Shown in pieces: positions 8,491 through 17,030 of a stretch of 64,000 bases of DNA. The stretch covers positions 806,001 through 870,000 of the forward strand of contig NZ_CP090370.1 in the NCBI RefSeq assembly GCF_021431965.1, written 5' to 3'. Both the position numbers and the translations under genes were made by a program. Source of the DNA: Erythrobacter sp. SDW2 (lineage in GTDB: Bacteria; Pseudomonadota; Alphaproteobacteria; Sphingomonadales; Sphingomonadaceae). Each line of letters begins with the position of its first letter. Positions within the stretch are counted from its first letter, which is position 1. The notes under the pieces were generated by a model, which saw only the letters and a program-made list of their open reading frames with translations, was not told where the DNA came from and did not search any database.

Positions 8491-9426
8491 ATGACAAAGC
8501 TTCCCGCCATTTCCATCCGCGACCTGCAGAAGACCTATGCCGGGGTGAAGGGTGAGCCTGGCAAGCACGCTCTCAAAGGTATCAGTTTAGAGGTGCCGCA
8601 GGGAGAGGTCTTCGGCCTGCTCGGCCCCAACGGGGCAGGCAAGTCGACGCTGATCAATATCCTCGCCGGGCTCGTGACCAAGAGCGGCGGTGAGGCCGAG
8701 ATCTGGGGCTTCGACATCGACGCCAACCCGCGCAATGCCAAGCGTTCGATCGGCATCGTCCCGCAGGAAATCGTCTTCGATCCCTTCTTCACGCCCTATG
8801 AGGTGCTGGAAAACCAGGCCGGTTTCTACGGCGTGCCCAGGGCCGAGCGGCGCAGCGAAGCCCTGCTGGAGGCAGTGCACCTCGCCGACAAGCGCAATGC
8901 CTATGCCCGCACGCTCTCTGGCGGGATGAAGCGCCGCCTGCTGATCGCCAAGGCGATGGTCCATTCGCCGCCGATCCTGGTGCTCGACGAACCGACCGCC
9001 GGAGTCGATGTCGAGCTGCGCCGCCAGCTGTGGGAACTGGTGACCGAACTCAACAAGCAGGGTGTCACCATCGTCCTCACCACGCACTATCTGGAAGAAG
9101 CGGAGCAGCTGTGTGACCGCATCGCCATCATCAATCACGGCGAGCTGATCGCCAACAAACCGACCAGGGACCTCGTCGGCATGGCGCGCGAGAAGATCGT
9201 CCGTGTCAGTGTCGACAAGGACCTTGGCGGCCCGATCATGGAGCCTGGTTTCGCCAGGGCGGAAGTGCTGGAGCCGCGCACGCTCGAAATCACCTACAAC
9301 CGCGACGCCATGAGCGCCGGGCAGGTACTCGCCATCGTGCAGCAGCATGGTTACGGCATCGAGGATGTGACCACTCGCGAGGCGGACCTCGAGGACGTGT
9401 TCGTGCAGTTGACGGGCGCCGGTTGA
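8491..9426 (+). CDS. ABC transporter ATPase, ABC-2 exporter type
   Basis: A 311 aa ATPase with Walker A GPNGAGKST near residue 50, signature LSGGMKRRLLIAKAM, Walker B ILVLDEPTAGVD and the H-loop TTHYLEEAE. The architecture matches the YadG/CcmA-like ATPases of ABC-2 exporters. The usual permease gene is missing on either side: the next gene is convergent and unrelated. Either the permease lies elsewhere or the protein pairs with another system. The ATG at 8491 follows GGCAGGTGC. Confidence 0.9.
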   Translation: MTKLPAISIRDLQKTYAGVKGEPGKHALKGISLEVPQGEVFGLLGPNGAGKSTLINILAGLVTKSGGEAEIWGFDIDANPRNAKRSIGIVPQEIVFDPFFTPYEVLENQAGFYGVPRAERRSEALLEAVHLADKRNAYARTLSGGMKRRLLIAKAMVHSPPILVLDEPTAGVDVELRRQLWELVTELNKQGVTIVLTTHYLEEAEQLCDRIAIINHGELIANKPTRDLVGMAREKIVRVSVDKDLGGPIMEPGFARAEVLEPRTLEITYNRDAMSAGQVLAIVQQHGYGIEDVTTREADLEDVFVQLTGAG

Positions 9427-9439
9427 TCGGATCTGGCGC

Positions 9440-9907
9440 TCAGCCGACCTTCCACCAGATTTCACCGCCCTTCACCTCGATCAGCCACTCGGCTTTCTCG
9501 GCGGTTATGTAGGGGCGCCAGGCTGCCTCGAAAATGGCGTCGATATGCCGTTCGAAGGCGGCCCGCGTCAGATCCAATTGGAACTGCTCGCAAACGAGAA
9601 TACGGTCCTCCGGCCCCACGATGCCGCAGAGTATCTCTGCAACCTTCGCAAGCTTCTGCCTGTCGTCGTCGAAGCCATAGGCCCATTGTACGTCGTCGAT
9701 CTCGCGCCATTGCACATAGCTGGCTCGGGTAAGCCAGCTCGGGCCCCAGCGCTTGGCATCGGCCAGACTTCGCAGATTGAAGTCTTCTCCGGCCTCCAGC
9801 AAGGTCGAAAACGCCGGTTCGGCACGGTCGCGCAACTCCTTTACGGCGAGACGTGCGCGATTGAACTGGCGCTTTTGTTCGATCAGCTTGCGACGTTCGG
9901 AGTCCAT
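9440..9907 (-). CDS. conserved hypothetical protein
   Basis: A 155 aa cytoplasmic protein rich in charged and aromatic residues (KRWGPSWLTRASYVQWREIDDVQWAYGF). It has no signal peptide, membrane segment or catalytic motif that I recognise. I place the start at the ATG at 9907, where the sequence becomes MDSERRKLIEQKRQF; codons upstream are low-complexity. It converges on the ABC ATPase gene with 13 bp between stops. Confidence 0.65.
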   Translation of the reverse strand: MDSERRKLIEQKRQFNRARLAVKELRDRAEPAFSTLLEAGEDFNLRSLADAKRWGPSWLTRASYVQWREIDDVQWAYGFDDDRQKLAKVAEILCGIVGPEDRILVCEQFQLDLTRAAFERHIDAIFEAAWRPYITAEKAEWLIEVKGGEIWWKVG

Positions 9908-9993
9908 TGCACTCTTGCACACGTTGCGCTCGCTGCATTCAAGCGAAAAATATGGTCGGCTCCGGGATGATGTGGCTCCGGCTGCACCCGAAC

Positions 9994-10179
9994 CTAGCGC
10001 GGCCTGTGCCCCAGCCCCGCATCGTGCAGCGGGGTCACGATCCAGTGGCCGGGGGATTCCTCCTCCAGCACCTGCCTGCAACTACGGCAGCGCCCGATGG
10101 AGCGGCCGTACATCAATTGGACGGTGCGCTTGTCGACATTGTGTCGGCCCAAGGCACAGCGAATTCGACCGATTACCAT
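9994..10179 (-). CDS. small zinc-ribbon-like protein
   Basis: A 61 aa protein inside a longer frame that runs antisense to nadB. The real part begins at the ATG at 10179, preceded by GGGAGG nine bases upstream. It has the arrangement IRCALGRHNVD...GRSIGRCRSCRQ, with Cys8, His13 and a CXXC pair that could bind zinc. Short proteins of this pattern are common in sphingomonads; no function is known to me. Confidence 0.65.
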   Translation of the reverse strand: MVIGRIRCALGRHNVDKRTVQLMYGRSIGRCRSCRQVLEEESPGHWIVTPLHDAGLGHRPR

Positions 10180-10288
10180 CGGTTGCGACCTCCCGGTATC
10201 ATGCCCCCGGTGTTTGGCCCTGTCGCGAGTGCCGCTATCGCAACCGCGGTGAACGGGAAGTGTCCCGGCGACAAGGCGTTCTCTGCTT

Positions 10289-10307
10289 GCCGCCAATCGT
10301 TGGCGGC
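10289..10307 (+). promoter_or_regulatory. 8 bp stem-loop in the nadB leader
   Basis: GCCGCCAA-TCG-TTGGCGGC forms a perfect 8 bp hairpin ending 14 bases before the nadB start, close to the ribosome binding region. It could affect nadB translation or act as an operator. There is no T-run, so it is not a terminator. Confidence 0.3.
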
Positions 10308-10321
10308 GGCATGACACGTCC

Positions 10322-11923
10322 ATGACACAGGCTTCCCACGACGTCCTCATCATCGGTTCCGGTGCCGCCGGGCTCACCGCCGCGTTGGCGCTGGCGGAAT
10401 CGAAGCGCGTGCTGGTGCTGGCCAAGGGCTCGCTGACCGGCGGCTCGACCGCGTGGGCGCAAGGCGGAATTGCCGCCGTGCTCGACGAAGGCGACACTTT
10501 CGAGAACCACATCCGCGACACCATGGTGGCCGGGGCCGGGCTCAACCGGCTGGAGACAGTCGAATTCGTGGTCGAGAACGCGCCGCGGTCGATCGAGCGG
10601 TTGATCGAGCTGGGCGTGCCCTTCAATCGCGAGAAGTTCGGCGAGGATGCGGGCGACCTCCACCTCACCCGCGAAGGCGGCCACAGCCATCGCCGGATCG
10701 TCCATGTCGACGACGCGACCGGCTGGGCGGTGCAGGCGGCGCTGGTCAAGGCGGCCGAGGATCATCCCAATATCACGCTGCTGCCGGGGCGCACCTGCAT
10801 CGACCTGATCACCAGCCGCAGTGGCGAGCGATACTCGGGCGATGGCCACGTCTGGGGTGCCTATGCGCTGGACGAGGCGAGCGGCAAGGTTGAGGCGCAT
10901 GTTGCCCGCGCCACCATTCTCGCCAGTGGCGGGGCGGGGCGGGTCTACCAGTTCAGCACCGCCCCGCGCGGCGCGACGGGGGACGGGATCGCCATGGCCT
11001 GGCGCGCCGGGGCACGGGTCTCCAACATGGAGATGATGCAGTTCCACCCGACCTGCCTCTACAATCTCGAGGTCAAGAACTTCCTCATCACCGAGGCGGT
11101 GCGGGGCGAGGGCGGGCGGCTGTTCAACCCGGTGACGGGCGAGCGTTACATGGAACGCTATGACCCGGAGCGACTGGAACTCGCGCCCCGCGACATCGTC
11201 GCCCGCGCCAATGACGACCAGATCAAGCGTTACGGCCTCGACTATGTCCATCTCGACATCAGCCACCAGCCGGCCGATTTCGTGAGGGGGCATTTCCCGA
11301 CCATTTACGAGAAGCTGATGGGCCTCGGCATCGACATGACCAAGGAACCGATCCCGGTCGTCCCGGCGCAGCACTATACCTGCGGCGGGGTGCTGGTGGG
11401 GCTCGATGCGCGGACCGACCTGCCCGGGCTATGGGCGGCGGGGGAATGCACCGAGAGCGGGCTCCACGGGGCCAACCGCCTCGCTTCCAACAGCCTGCTC
11501 GAATGCTTCGTCTTCGGCGAGGCGGCGGCGAAGGATATCCTCGCCCGCTGGGGCGATCTCGCCCCGCCGCCGCCGATCCGCGAATGGGACGCCAGCCGGG
11601 TGACCGATTCCGACGAGGAAGTCGTCATCAAGCAGAACTGGACCGAAATCCGCCGCTTCATGTGGAACTATGTCGGTATCGTCCGCACCACCAAACGCCT
11701 CGAACGCGCCGCCCACCGCATCCGCATGCTGGGGCAGGAGATCGAGGATTATTACGGCAGTTTCCGCGTCACCTCCGACCTCATCGAACTGCGCAATTTG
11801 CATCAGAGCGCCGATCTGATCGTCCAGAGCGCACTCAAACGGCACGAAAGCCGCGGGCTGCACTATACGCTGGATTATCCGGAGACGGACGCGGTGGCGC
11901 GGGATACGGTGCTAGTGCCATGA
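10322..11923 (+). CDS. nadB: L-aspartate oxidase
   Basis: NadB oxidises L-aspartate to iminoaspartate using FAD, the first step of de novo NAD synthesis. The N-terminal dinucleotide-binding motif GSGAAGLTAAL and the family blocks STAWAQGGIAAV, TREGGHSHRRIVH and MQFHPTCLY are all present, and the C-terminal helical domain is complete (533 aa). An ATG lies 7 bases upstream out of frame. The partner genes nadA and nadC are not in this window. The following Mrr-like gene overlaps the stop by ATGA. Confidence 0.96.
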   Translation: MTQASHDVLIIGSGAAGLTAALALAESKRVLVLAKGSLTGGSTAWAQGGIAAVLDEGDTFENHIRDTMVAGAGLNRLETVEFVVENAPRSIERLIELGVPFNREKFGEDAGDLHLTREGGHSHRRIVHVDDATGWAVQAALVKAAEDHPNITLLPGRTCIDLITSRSGERYSGDGHVWGAYALDEASGKVEAHVARATILASGGAGRVYQFSTAPRGATGDGIAMAWRAGARVSNMEMMQFHPTCLYNLEVKNFLITEAVRGEGGRLFNPVTGERYMERYDPERLELAPRDIVARANDDQIKRYGLDYVHLDISHQPADFVRGHFPTIYEKLMGLGIDMTKEPIPVVPAQHYTCGGVLVGLDARTDLPGLWAAGECTESGLHGANRLASNSLLECFVFGEAAAKDILARWGDLAPPPPIREWDASRVTDSDEEVVIKQNWTEIRRFMWNYVGIVRTTKRLERAAHRIRMLGQEIEDYYGSFRVTSDLIELRNLHQSADLIVQSALKRHESRGLHYTLDYPETDAVARDTVLVP

Positions 11924-12642
11924 CTCTCAAGAGGCCAGACCCAGTGACGTATGGCCTCCCAGAAGAGTTTAGTGCACGAAACGCGTCTCAAATCATAAAG
12001 GCATGGGATGATAGATCATTTAAAATAGGGATGTATATTTCTCTTTTTATTTTTATCGGCATTACGGTGAATTGCATAGGTTCGATCATTGAGCTCACTT
12101 TATTCGAATTTATTATGGGATTTCTGTTTTTAGGAACACCTACTATAATTCTAGTAGGATTTGGGGGGCAAATAGGAGCAATCGCACTTCTTCGGCTGTT
12201 TCAGCCTCAAAGCCTTGAAGGCGCTCGAAAGTTCTTAGATGATACGAACGTCTGGGAGTATAATTCCAAAGAAACGGGCGCCGGTTTTTGGAAGGGGCTG
12301 CGTGGCATCGATTTTGAACGAGCATTGGCCAGGATGCTTTCCTCAAGAGGTGTAGATTGTCGAATGACAAGGGTCACAGGTGATGGTGGTGTCGACTTGA
12401 TCATTCAACTGTCTGGGTGCGTGTACTGGGCACAATGCAAGGGGCATTCGACGAAGGTTTCGGTGGCTGCAATACGCGAGATTGCTGGTGCATGTGTGAA
12501 CTCTCAAGCTCGACCTTTGGTCTTTGCGGTCAATGGGTTCACAGCACCAGCCGTCGAGGCTGCATCAATTCGATCGGTAAAGCTCTACGACACAGATGAC
12601 ATCGTGCGTTTGGCTCAGAGAGCTCGTATCGAAGCGATCTAA
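11920..12642 (+). CDS. membrane-anchored Mrr-like restriction endonuclease
   Basis: A 240 aa protein with two hydrophobic segments (about residues 38-60 and 67-92) followed by a cytoplasmic Mrr-cat domain. The PD-(D/E)XK core is readable: GIDFERALARMLSSRG, then GDGGVDLIIQ, then YWAQCKGH with the Q-C-K catalytic end. Mrr-type proteins cut modified DNA; here the TM anchor is unusual for a plain restriction enzyme. The 5' half is strikingly AT-rich against its neighbours, which suggests recent transfer, yet the ATG overlaps the nadB stop (ATGA). Confidence 0.8.
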   Translation: MTLKRPDPVTYGLPEEFSARNASQIIKAWDDRSFKIGMYISLFIFIGITVNCIGSIIELTLFEFIMGFLFLGTPTIILVGFGGQIGAIALLRLFQPQSLEGARKFLDDTNVWEYNSKETGAGFWKGLRGIDFERALARMLSSRGVDCRMTRVTGDGGVDLIIQLSGCVYWAQCKGHSTKVSVAAIREIAGACVNSQARPLVFAVNGFTAPAVEAASIRSVKLYDTDDIVRLAQRARIEAI

Positions 12643-12890
12643 AATGCGTTGATCGGCTAGTCTGTTAGGTTTGTCGGAGAGTTTACCGCACTCATAGACA
12701 GTTTGTTGCCTTCAATAGCATCAGCTGCCATCCCCCCCCTCAACGGGAGCGGCGCTTCAGCCCCCAGCACAGACCCCCAATGGTCCCGCGCCGCTCCCGC
12801 CCCCTTCTCCCTAGAACGGGCCGCCATCTTGCCCGCCGCCCGCAACTGCGCCATGCAGCTGACGCAAACGCAGCAGGGGAGAGCGCGCAC

Positions 12891-13778
12891 GTGCCCGATA
12901 TTATCGCCAACGGTATCACCATCCATTATGACGACCACGGGCCCAGGGACGCCGATCCGATCCTGCTGATCATGGGCTTCGGCGCGCAGATGACGCTGTG
13001 GCCGCAGGAACTGGTCGATGCGCTGGTCGGGCACGGTTTCCGCGTCATCCGGCACGACAACCGCGATATCGGGCTCAGCCACAAGTTCGACGGGGTCAAG
13101 GCCCCCGGCATGGTGCGCATGGCACTGATGCGCAAATTCGGCTTCAAGCCCAAGGCGCCCTATGGCCTGCATGACATGGCTGATGACAGCGCCGGGCTGC
13201 TCGAGGCACTCGGCATCGAGCGCGCGCATATCGTGGGCGGCAGCATGGGCGGGATGATCGCGCAGCATGTCGCCGCGCGCCATCCGCACAAGACGAAGAC
13301 GCTGACCTCGATCTTCTCGACCACCGGCCATCCCAAGCTGCCGGCGGCCAAGAAGGAAGCGATGGAAGTGCTGGTCAAGCGCCCCGCCTCGCTCGACGAG
13401 GAAGTGCTGGTCGCCCACGGCAAGAAGGTCTCGCGCACTATCGGCAGCCCCGGCTATCCCTCTTCGGAAGAGCGGCTGGAGGCCAATGTGCGCGCCGCTG
13501 TGCGCCGCAGCGTCTATCCCGAAGGCCCATTGCGCCAGATGGCGGCGATCATTGCCGACGGTGACCGGACCAATATGCTGAAGGACATCACTGCCCCCAC
13601 GCTGGTGCTGCATGGCGAAGACGATCCCCTGATCCCTGTCGCCCACGGTCACGCCACGGCGGCGGCGATTCCCGGCGCCAGGATCAAGACCATTCCCGGC
13701 TGGGGGCACGACCTGCCGGTCGATCTGGTGGACGAGCTGGCGGCGGAGATCGCCGCACATGCCAACGGAGCTGGCTAG
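12891..13778 (+). CDS. alpha/beta hydrolase
   Basis: A 295 aa serine hydrolase. The nucleophile elbow is GGSMGG, the acid is the aspartate in HGEDDPLIP and the histidine is in GWGHDLP. The oxyanion strand LLIMGFGAQMTLWP is typical of esterase/lactonase-like members. I chose the GTG at 12891, which has AGGGGAGA eight bases upstream; the open frame before it is low-complexity. The substrate is unknown. The stop overlaps the next convergent stop (CTAG). Confidence 0.88.
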   Translation: MPDIIANGITIHYDDHGPRDADPILLIMGFGAQMTLWPQELVDALVGHGFRVIRHDNRDIGLSHKFDGVKAPGMVRMALMRKFGFKPKAPYGLHDMADDSAGLLEALGIERAHIVGGSMGGMIAQHVAARHPHKTKTLTSIFSTTGHPKLPAAKKEAMEVLVKRPASLDEEVLVAHGKKVSRTIGSPGYPSSEERLEANVRAAVRRSVYPEGPLRQMAAIIADGDRTNMLKDITAPTLVLHGEDDPLIPVAHGHATAAAIPGARIKTIPGWGHDLPVDLVDELAAEIAAHANGAG

Positions 13779-14041
13779 GAATCGGACTCGTTGGCTTGCT
13801 GCAGCGTCGCTTTGCGGCGTTGCAGTTCAGTGCGCAGCCACGCCCACCAGAGGCCGTTGACCGGCCCCGAGATCATCCATGCGTTGCGATCGGTGATAAA
13901 GGGGATATCGGGCAGGGCAATGAACTGCGCCGCCGCCGCGCAGCTCAACGCGAACCACGCTAGCGCCAGCCAGCCGAGAGTGCGTTCGTAATGCAGCGCG
14001 AAGCGCACCAGCGGGTTTAGCAGACGATCCGGCATTTTCAT
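13775..14041 (-). CDS. small membrane protein, function unknown
   Basis: An 88 aa protein with one strong hydrophobic helix (about residues 22-45) and a second weaker one around NAWMISGPVNGLWWAW, then a charged C-terminus. No family is recognised. Start codons at 14041 and 14035 are both possible; GGGTGGGG precedes them. It diverges from nrdA across the 530 bp regulatory region. Confidence 0.6.
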   Translation of the reverse strand: MKMPDRLLNPLVRFALHYERTLGWLALAWFALSCAAAAQFIALPDIPFITDRNAWMISGPVNGLWWAWLRTELQRRKATLQQANESDS

Positions 14042-14570
14042 TTCCCCACCCGATCTGATTCCGAAATTGCGCGTCAGGCTAGCGAAAAAACACCGCTTGA
14101 GTCGAAAGATTCAATCACCACATTTTTCTTCACAGATTGATTTTGGGGCTTGCGCGCTGCGCGACTCAAGCTTTTCCCGCGCGTCGCTGCGTATGAGAAG
14201 GGCAATACACCTGCCGGTGGACCGCGCAGGTGCCATTAATTCTTCATTTACCCACTTGCGCCGGAGTCGCGCCTGATTCAGTATCTAGTGGTTCGCCGAC
14301 AGCGCGAGCCCCAAAACCTAGTCCAATTGGCCCGCCAGTGCGGATTCCCGCACTTGGGAAAGGAGTCGGTCCGGCAAGGGGGCGGAGGGGCTTTCCTGTG
14401 GGTGAATCGGGGGACAGTCAGGGGACGGCAAAAGCACCACTTCTGGCTTTCTGTCATAGCGACGGGCTCTTCGGGAATCGCTCTCGGATTGGCGCTCGAC
14501 GGGGCAGAACGAATATGGAACAAAGGGCGACTCGCGAGTCGCTCGTTAGATGAGAGCGGGGCAAGGAAAG
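14042..14570. promoter_or_regulatory. nrdA upstream region with 12 GANTC (CcrM) sites
   Basis: This 529 bp stretch has no convincing gene. It contains GANTC at 14057, 14099, 14108, 14163, 14264, 14275, 14343, 14363, 14404, 14475, 14529 and 14536. About two would be expected by chance. CcrM methylates GANTC in alphaproteobacteria and, with GcrA, tunes cell-cycle genes, so cell-cycle control of nrdA is a reasonable inference. Confidence 0.6.
14276..14325 (+). promoter_or_regulatory. candidate pair of NrdR boxes
   Basis: CAGTATCTAGTG (14279-14290) matches the NrdR consensus CwATATATwGTG at 10 of 12 positions. CCAAAACCTAGTC (14311-14323) is a weaker second copy whose CTAGT lies 33 bp further on, close to the three-turn spacing usual for NrdR pairs. 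NrdR represses ribonucleotide reductase genes. The second box is poor, so this is tentative. Confidence 0.3.
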
Positions 14571-16610
14571 ATGGATTTCAAGGCAGGGGACGACCGGGTG
14601 ATGGACGCGGATTTGTTGAGCGGCACGGAAGAAGCGACGGAATCCCCCACCGCAAGCCCCGCCAAGAAGGCAGTGAAAATGGAAACGCAGGATACGGGTA
14701 GCGACGAACTGGTGGCGGATGCCGCCGCAGGCGCCATGGCGGAAGTCGCCAAGGCTGTCGCAGCACAGGATTCCAAGTCCAAGGGGGAAGACAGCAAGAA
14801 GATCAACGATCGCCGCTTCACGATTCAGACCGACGAATCGCGTGACGCGCTGCTGACCGAATTCGGCAAGGAAACGCTGATCGACCGCTACCTGCTGCCG
14901 GGTGAGAATTTCCAGGACCTGTTCGCCCGCGTCGCCGACGCCTATGCCGACGACCAGGATCATGCCCAGCGGCTCTACGACTACATCTCGCAGCTGTGGT
15001 TCATGCCGGCCACCCCGGTGCTCTCCAACGGCGGCACCAACCGCGGCCTGCCGATCTCGTGCTACCTCAACTCGGTCTCGGACAGCCTCGACGGCATCGT
15101 CGGCACCTGGAACGAGAATGTCTGGCTGGCTTCCAAGGGCGGCGGCATCGGCACCTATTGGGGCAATGTCCGCGGCATTGGCGAGCCGGTCGGCCTCAAC
15201 GGCAAGACCAGCGGCATCATCCCCTTCGTCCGGGTGATGGATTCGCTCACGCTGGCGATTTCGCAGGGCAGCCTGCGGCGCGGTTCGGCCGCTTGCTACA
15301 TCGACATCCACCATCCGGAGATCGAGGAATTCCTCGAGATCCGCAAACCTTCGGGCGACTTCAACCGCAAGGCATTGAACCTGCACCACGGCGTGCTTAT
15401 CACCGACGAGTTCATGGAAGCTGTGCGGAGCGGCAGCGAATTCAACCTGATCTCGCCCAAGACCGGCGAAGTGCGCGGCAAGGTCGATGCCCGCGCGCTG
15501 TTCCAGAAGCTGGTCGAGACCCGCCTCGCCACGGGCGAGCCCTATATCGTCTTCTCCGACACGGTGAACCGGATGATGCCCAAGCATCACCGCGATCTCG
15601 GCCTCAAGGTCTCGACTTCCAACCTGTGCTCGGAAATCACCCTGCCCACGGGGGTCGACCATTTGGGCAACGATCGCACCGCCGTGTGCTGCCTCAGCTC
15701 ATTGAACCTCGAGAAGTGGGACGAGTGGAACGGCGAGCGTGCCTTCGTCGAGGACGTCATGCGCTTCCTCGACAACGTGCTGCAGGACTATATCGACCGC
15801 GCTCCGGAAGAGATGGCCCGCGCAAAATACTCCGCCATGCGCGAACGTTCGGTCGGCATGGGGGTGATGGGCTTCCACTCCTTCCTCCAGTCGAAGGGGC
15901 TGCCGCTCGAAGGGCCGATGGCCAAGGCGTGGAACCTCAAGATGTTCCAGCACATCAGCGCCAAGGCCAACGAAGCATCGATGGTGCTGGCCGAGGAACG
16001 CGGGCCGTGCCCCGACGCCGCCGACATGGGCGCGATGGAACGCTTCAGCTGCAAGATGGCGATCGCGCCGACCGCCTCGATCAGCATCATCTGCGGCGGC
16101 ACCAGCGCCTGCATCGAGCCGATCCCGGCCAATATCTATACCCACAAGACGCTGTCGGGCAGCTTCATCGTCAAGAACCCGTACCTGGAAAAGCTGCTGC
16201 GCAAGAAGAGCAAAGATTCGGTCGCGGTGTGGAACTCGATCCTCGAGAAGGGCGGCTCGGTCGCGCATCTCGATTTCCTCACCCCGGACGAGAAGGCGGT
16301 GTTCAAGACCAGCTTCGAAATCGACCAGCGCTATCTGCTCGAATTCGCCGCCGACCGTTCGCCCTATATCGACCAGGCCCAGTCGCTGAACCTGTTCATC
16401 CCGGCCGATGTCGACAAGTGGGACCTCGCCATGCTGCACTTCCAAGCGTGGGAGAAGGGCATCAAATCGCTCTATTACCTCCGCTCGAAATCGGTGCAAC
16501 GCGCCGGTTTCGCCGGCGGGGTGGAGGCGGACAACACGGCTGACGCGCCCAAGATCGAACTCAATGCGGGCGAGCAGACCGATTACGAGGAGTGCCTGAG
16601 CTGCCAGTAA
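14571..16610 (+). CDS. nrdA: class I ribonucleoside-diphosphate reductase, alpha subunit
   Basis: NrdA reduces ribonucleotides to deoxyribonucleotides using the radical delivered by NrdB. The catalytic core is intact: PATPVLSNGGT and PISCYLNS (first active-site cysteine), NLCSEI (thiyl cysteine region), LYYLRSKS (tyrosine pair for radical transfer) and the redox tail ECLSCQ. No N-terminal ATP-cone is visible; instead about 75 residues rich in Ala, Glu and Lys precede the core. The ATG at 14571 has AAGGAAAG directly upstream; ATGs at 14550 and 14601 are alternatives. nrdB lies 2.7 kb downstream. Confidence 0.95.
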   Translation: MDFKAGDDRVMDADLLSGTEEATESPTASPAKKAVKMETQDTGSDELVADAAAGAMAEVAKAVAAQDSKSKGEDSKKINDRRFTIQTDESRDALLTEFGKETLIDRYLLPGENFQDLFARVADAYADDQDHAQRLYDYISQLWFMPATPVLSNGGTNRGLPISCYLNSVSDSLDGIVGTWNENVWLASKGGGIGTYWGNVRGIGEPVGLNGKTSGIIPFVRVMDSLTLAISQGSLRRGSAACYIDIHHPEIEEFLEIRKPSGDFNRKALNLHHGVLITDEFMEAVRSGSEFNLISPKTGEVRGKVDARALFQKLVETRLATGEPYIVFSDTVNRMMPKHHRDLGLKVSTSNLCSEITLPTGVDHLGNDRTAVCCLSSLNLEKWDEWNGERAFVEDVMRFLDNVLQDYIDRAPEEMARAKYSAMRERSVGMGVMGFHSFLQSKGLPLEGPMAKAWNLKMFQHISAKANEASMVLAEERGPCPDAADMGAMERFSCKMAIAPTASISIICGGTSACIEPIPANIYTHKTLSGSFIVKNPYLEKLLRKKSKDSVAVWNSILEKGGSVAHLDFLTPDEKAVFKTSFEIDQRYLLEFAADRSPYIDQAQSLNLFIPADVDKWDLAMLHFQAWEKGIKSLYYLRSKSVQRAGFAGGVEADNTADAPKIELNAGEQTDYEECLSCQ

Positions 16611-16628
16611 AGGGTTGAGGGTCGCACC

Positions 16629-17027
16629 ATGAACAACGCCGTTCGCAACCCAGGTTGCCTTATTGTCGGTGCTATAGTCGCAGTGCTGATAATCCCCGTT
16701 CTGTTACTGGCGTGGCCACAATACCGGGTCTATTCCGAACGCCTCGCCGGGGAGGCGGCGCTCGCTGAAGCCCAGTCGTCGCGCAAGGTCGCCATTCTCG
16801 AGGCCGAAGCGAAAAAGGAAAGCGCGATCGCGCTGGCCGAAGCGGAAGTGATCCGGGCCGAGGGCGCGGCCAAGGCCAACCGAATCCTCCAAGATTCTCT
16901 CGGTGGCCCGGACGGCTATCTCCGTTACCTCCAGATACAGGCTCTGGAGGATACTGAAGCCAGCCTCATCTATGTCCCGACGGAGGCGGGCTTGCCAGTG
17001 ACGGAGTCAAGGCGAGTGGGGCAGTAG
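16629..17027 (+). CDS. membrane protein resembling the C-terminal part of SPFH/stomatin proteins
   Basis: A 132 aa protein with an N-terminal membrane helix (about residues 10-30) and an alanine/glutamate-rich coiled coil (AEAKKESAIALAEAEVIRAEGAAKANRI). It ends in YLRYLQIQALEDTEASLIYVP, which matches the tail of prohibitin/HflK-like proteins. The SPFH globular domain itself is absent, so this is either a short relative or a remnant. It lies 18 bp after nrdA and 3 bp before the next gene, probably one transcript. Confidence 0.75.
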   Translation: MNNAVRNPGCLIVGAIVAVLIIPVLLLAWPQYRVYSERLAGEAALAEAQSSRKVAILEAEAKKESAIALAEAEVIRAEGAAKANRILQDSLGGPDGYLRYLQIQALEDTEASLIYVPTEAGLPVTESRRVGQ

Positions 17028-17030
17028 GCG

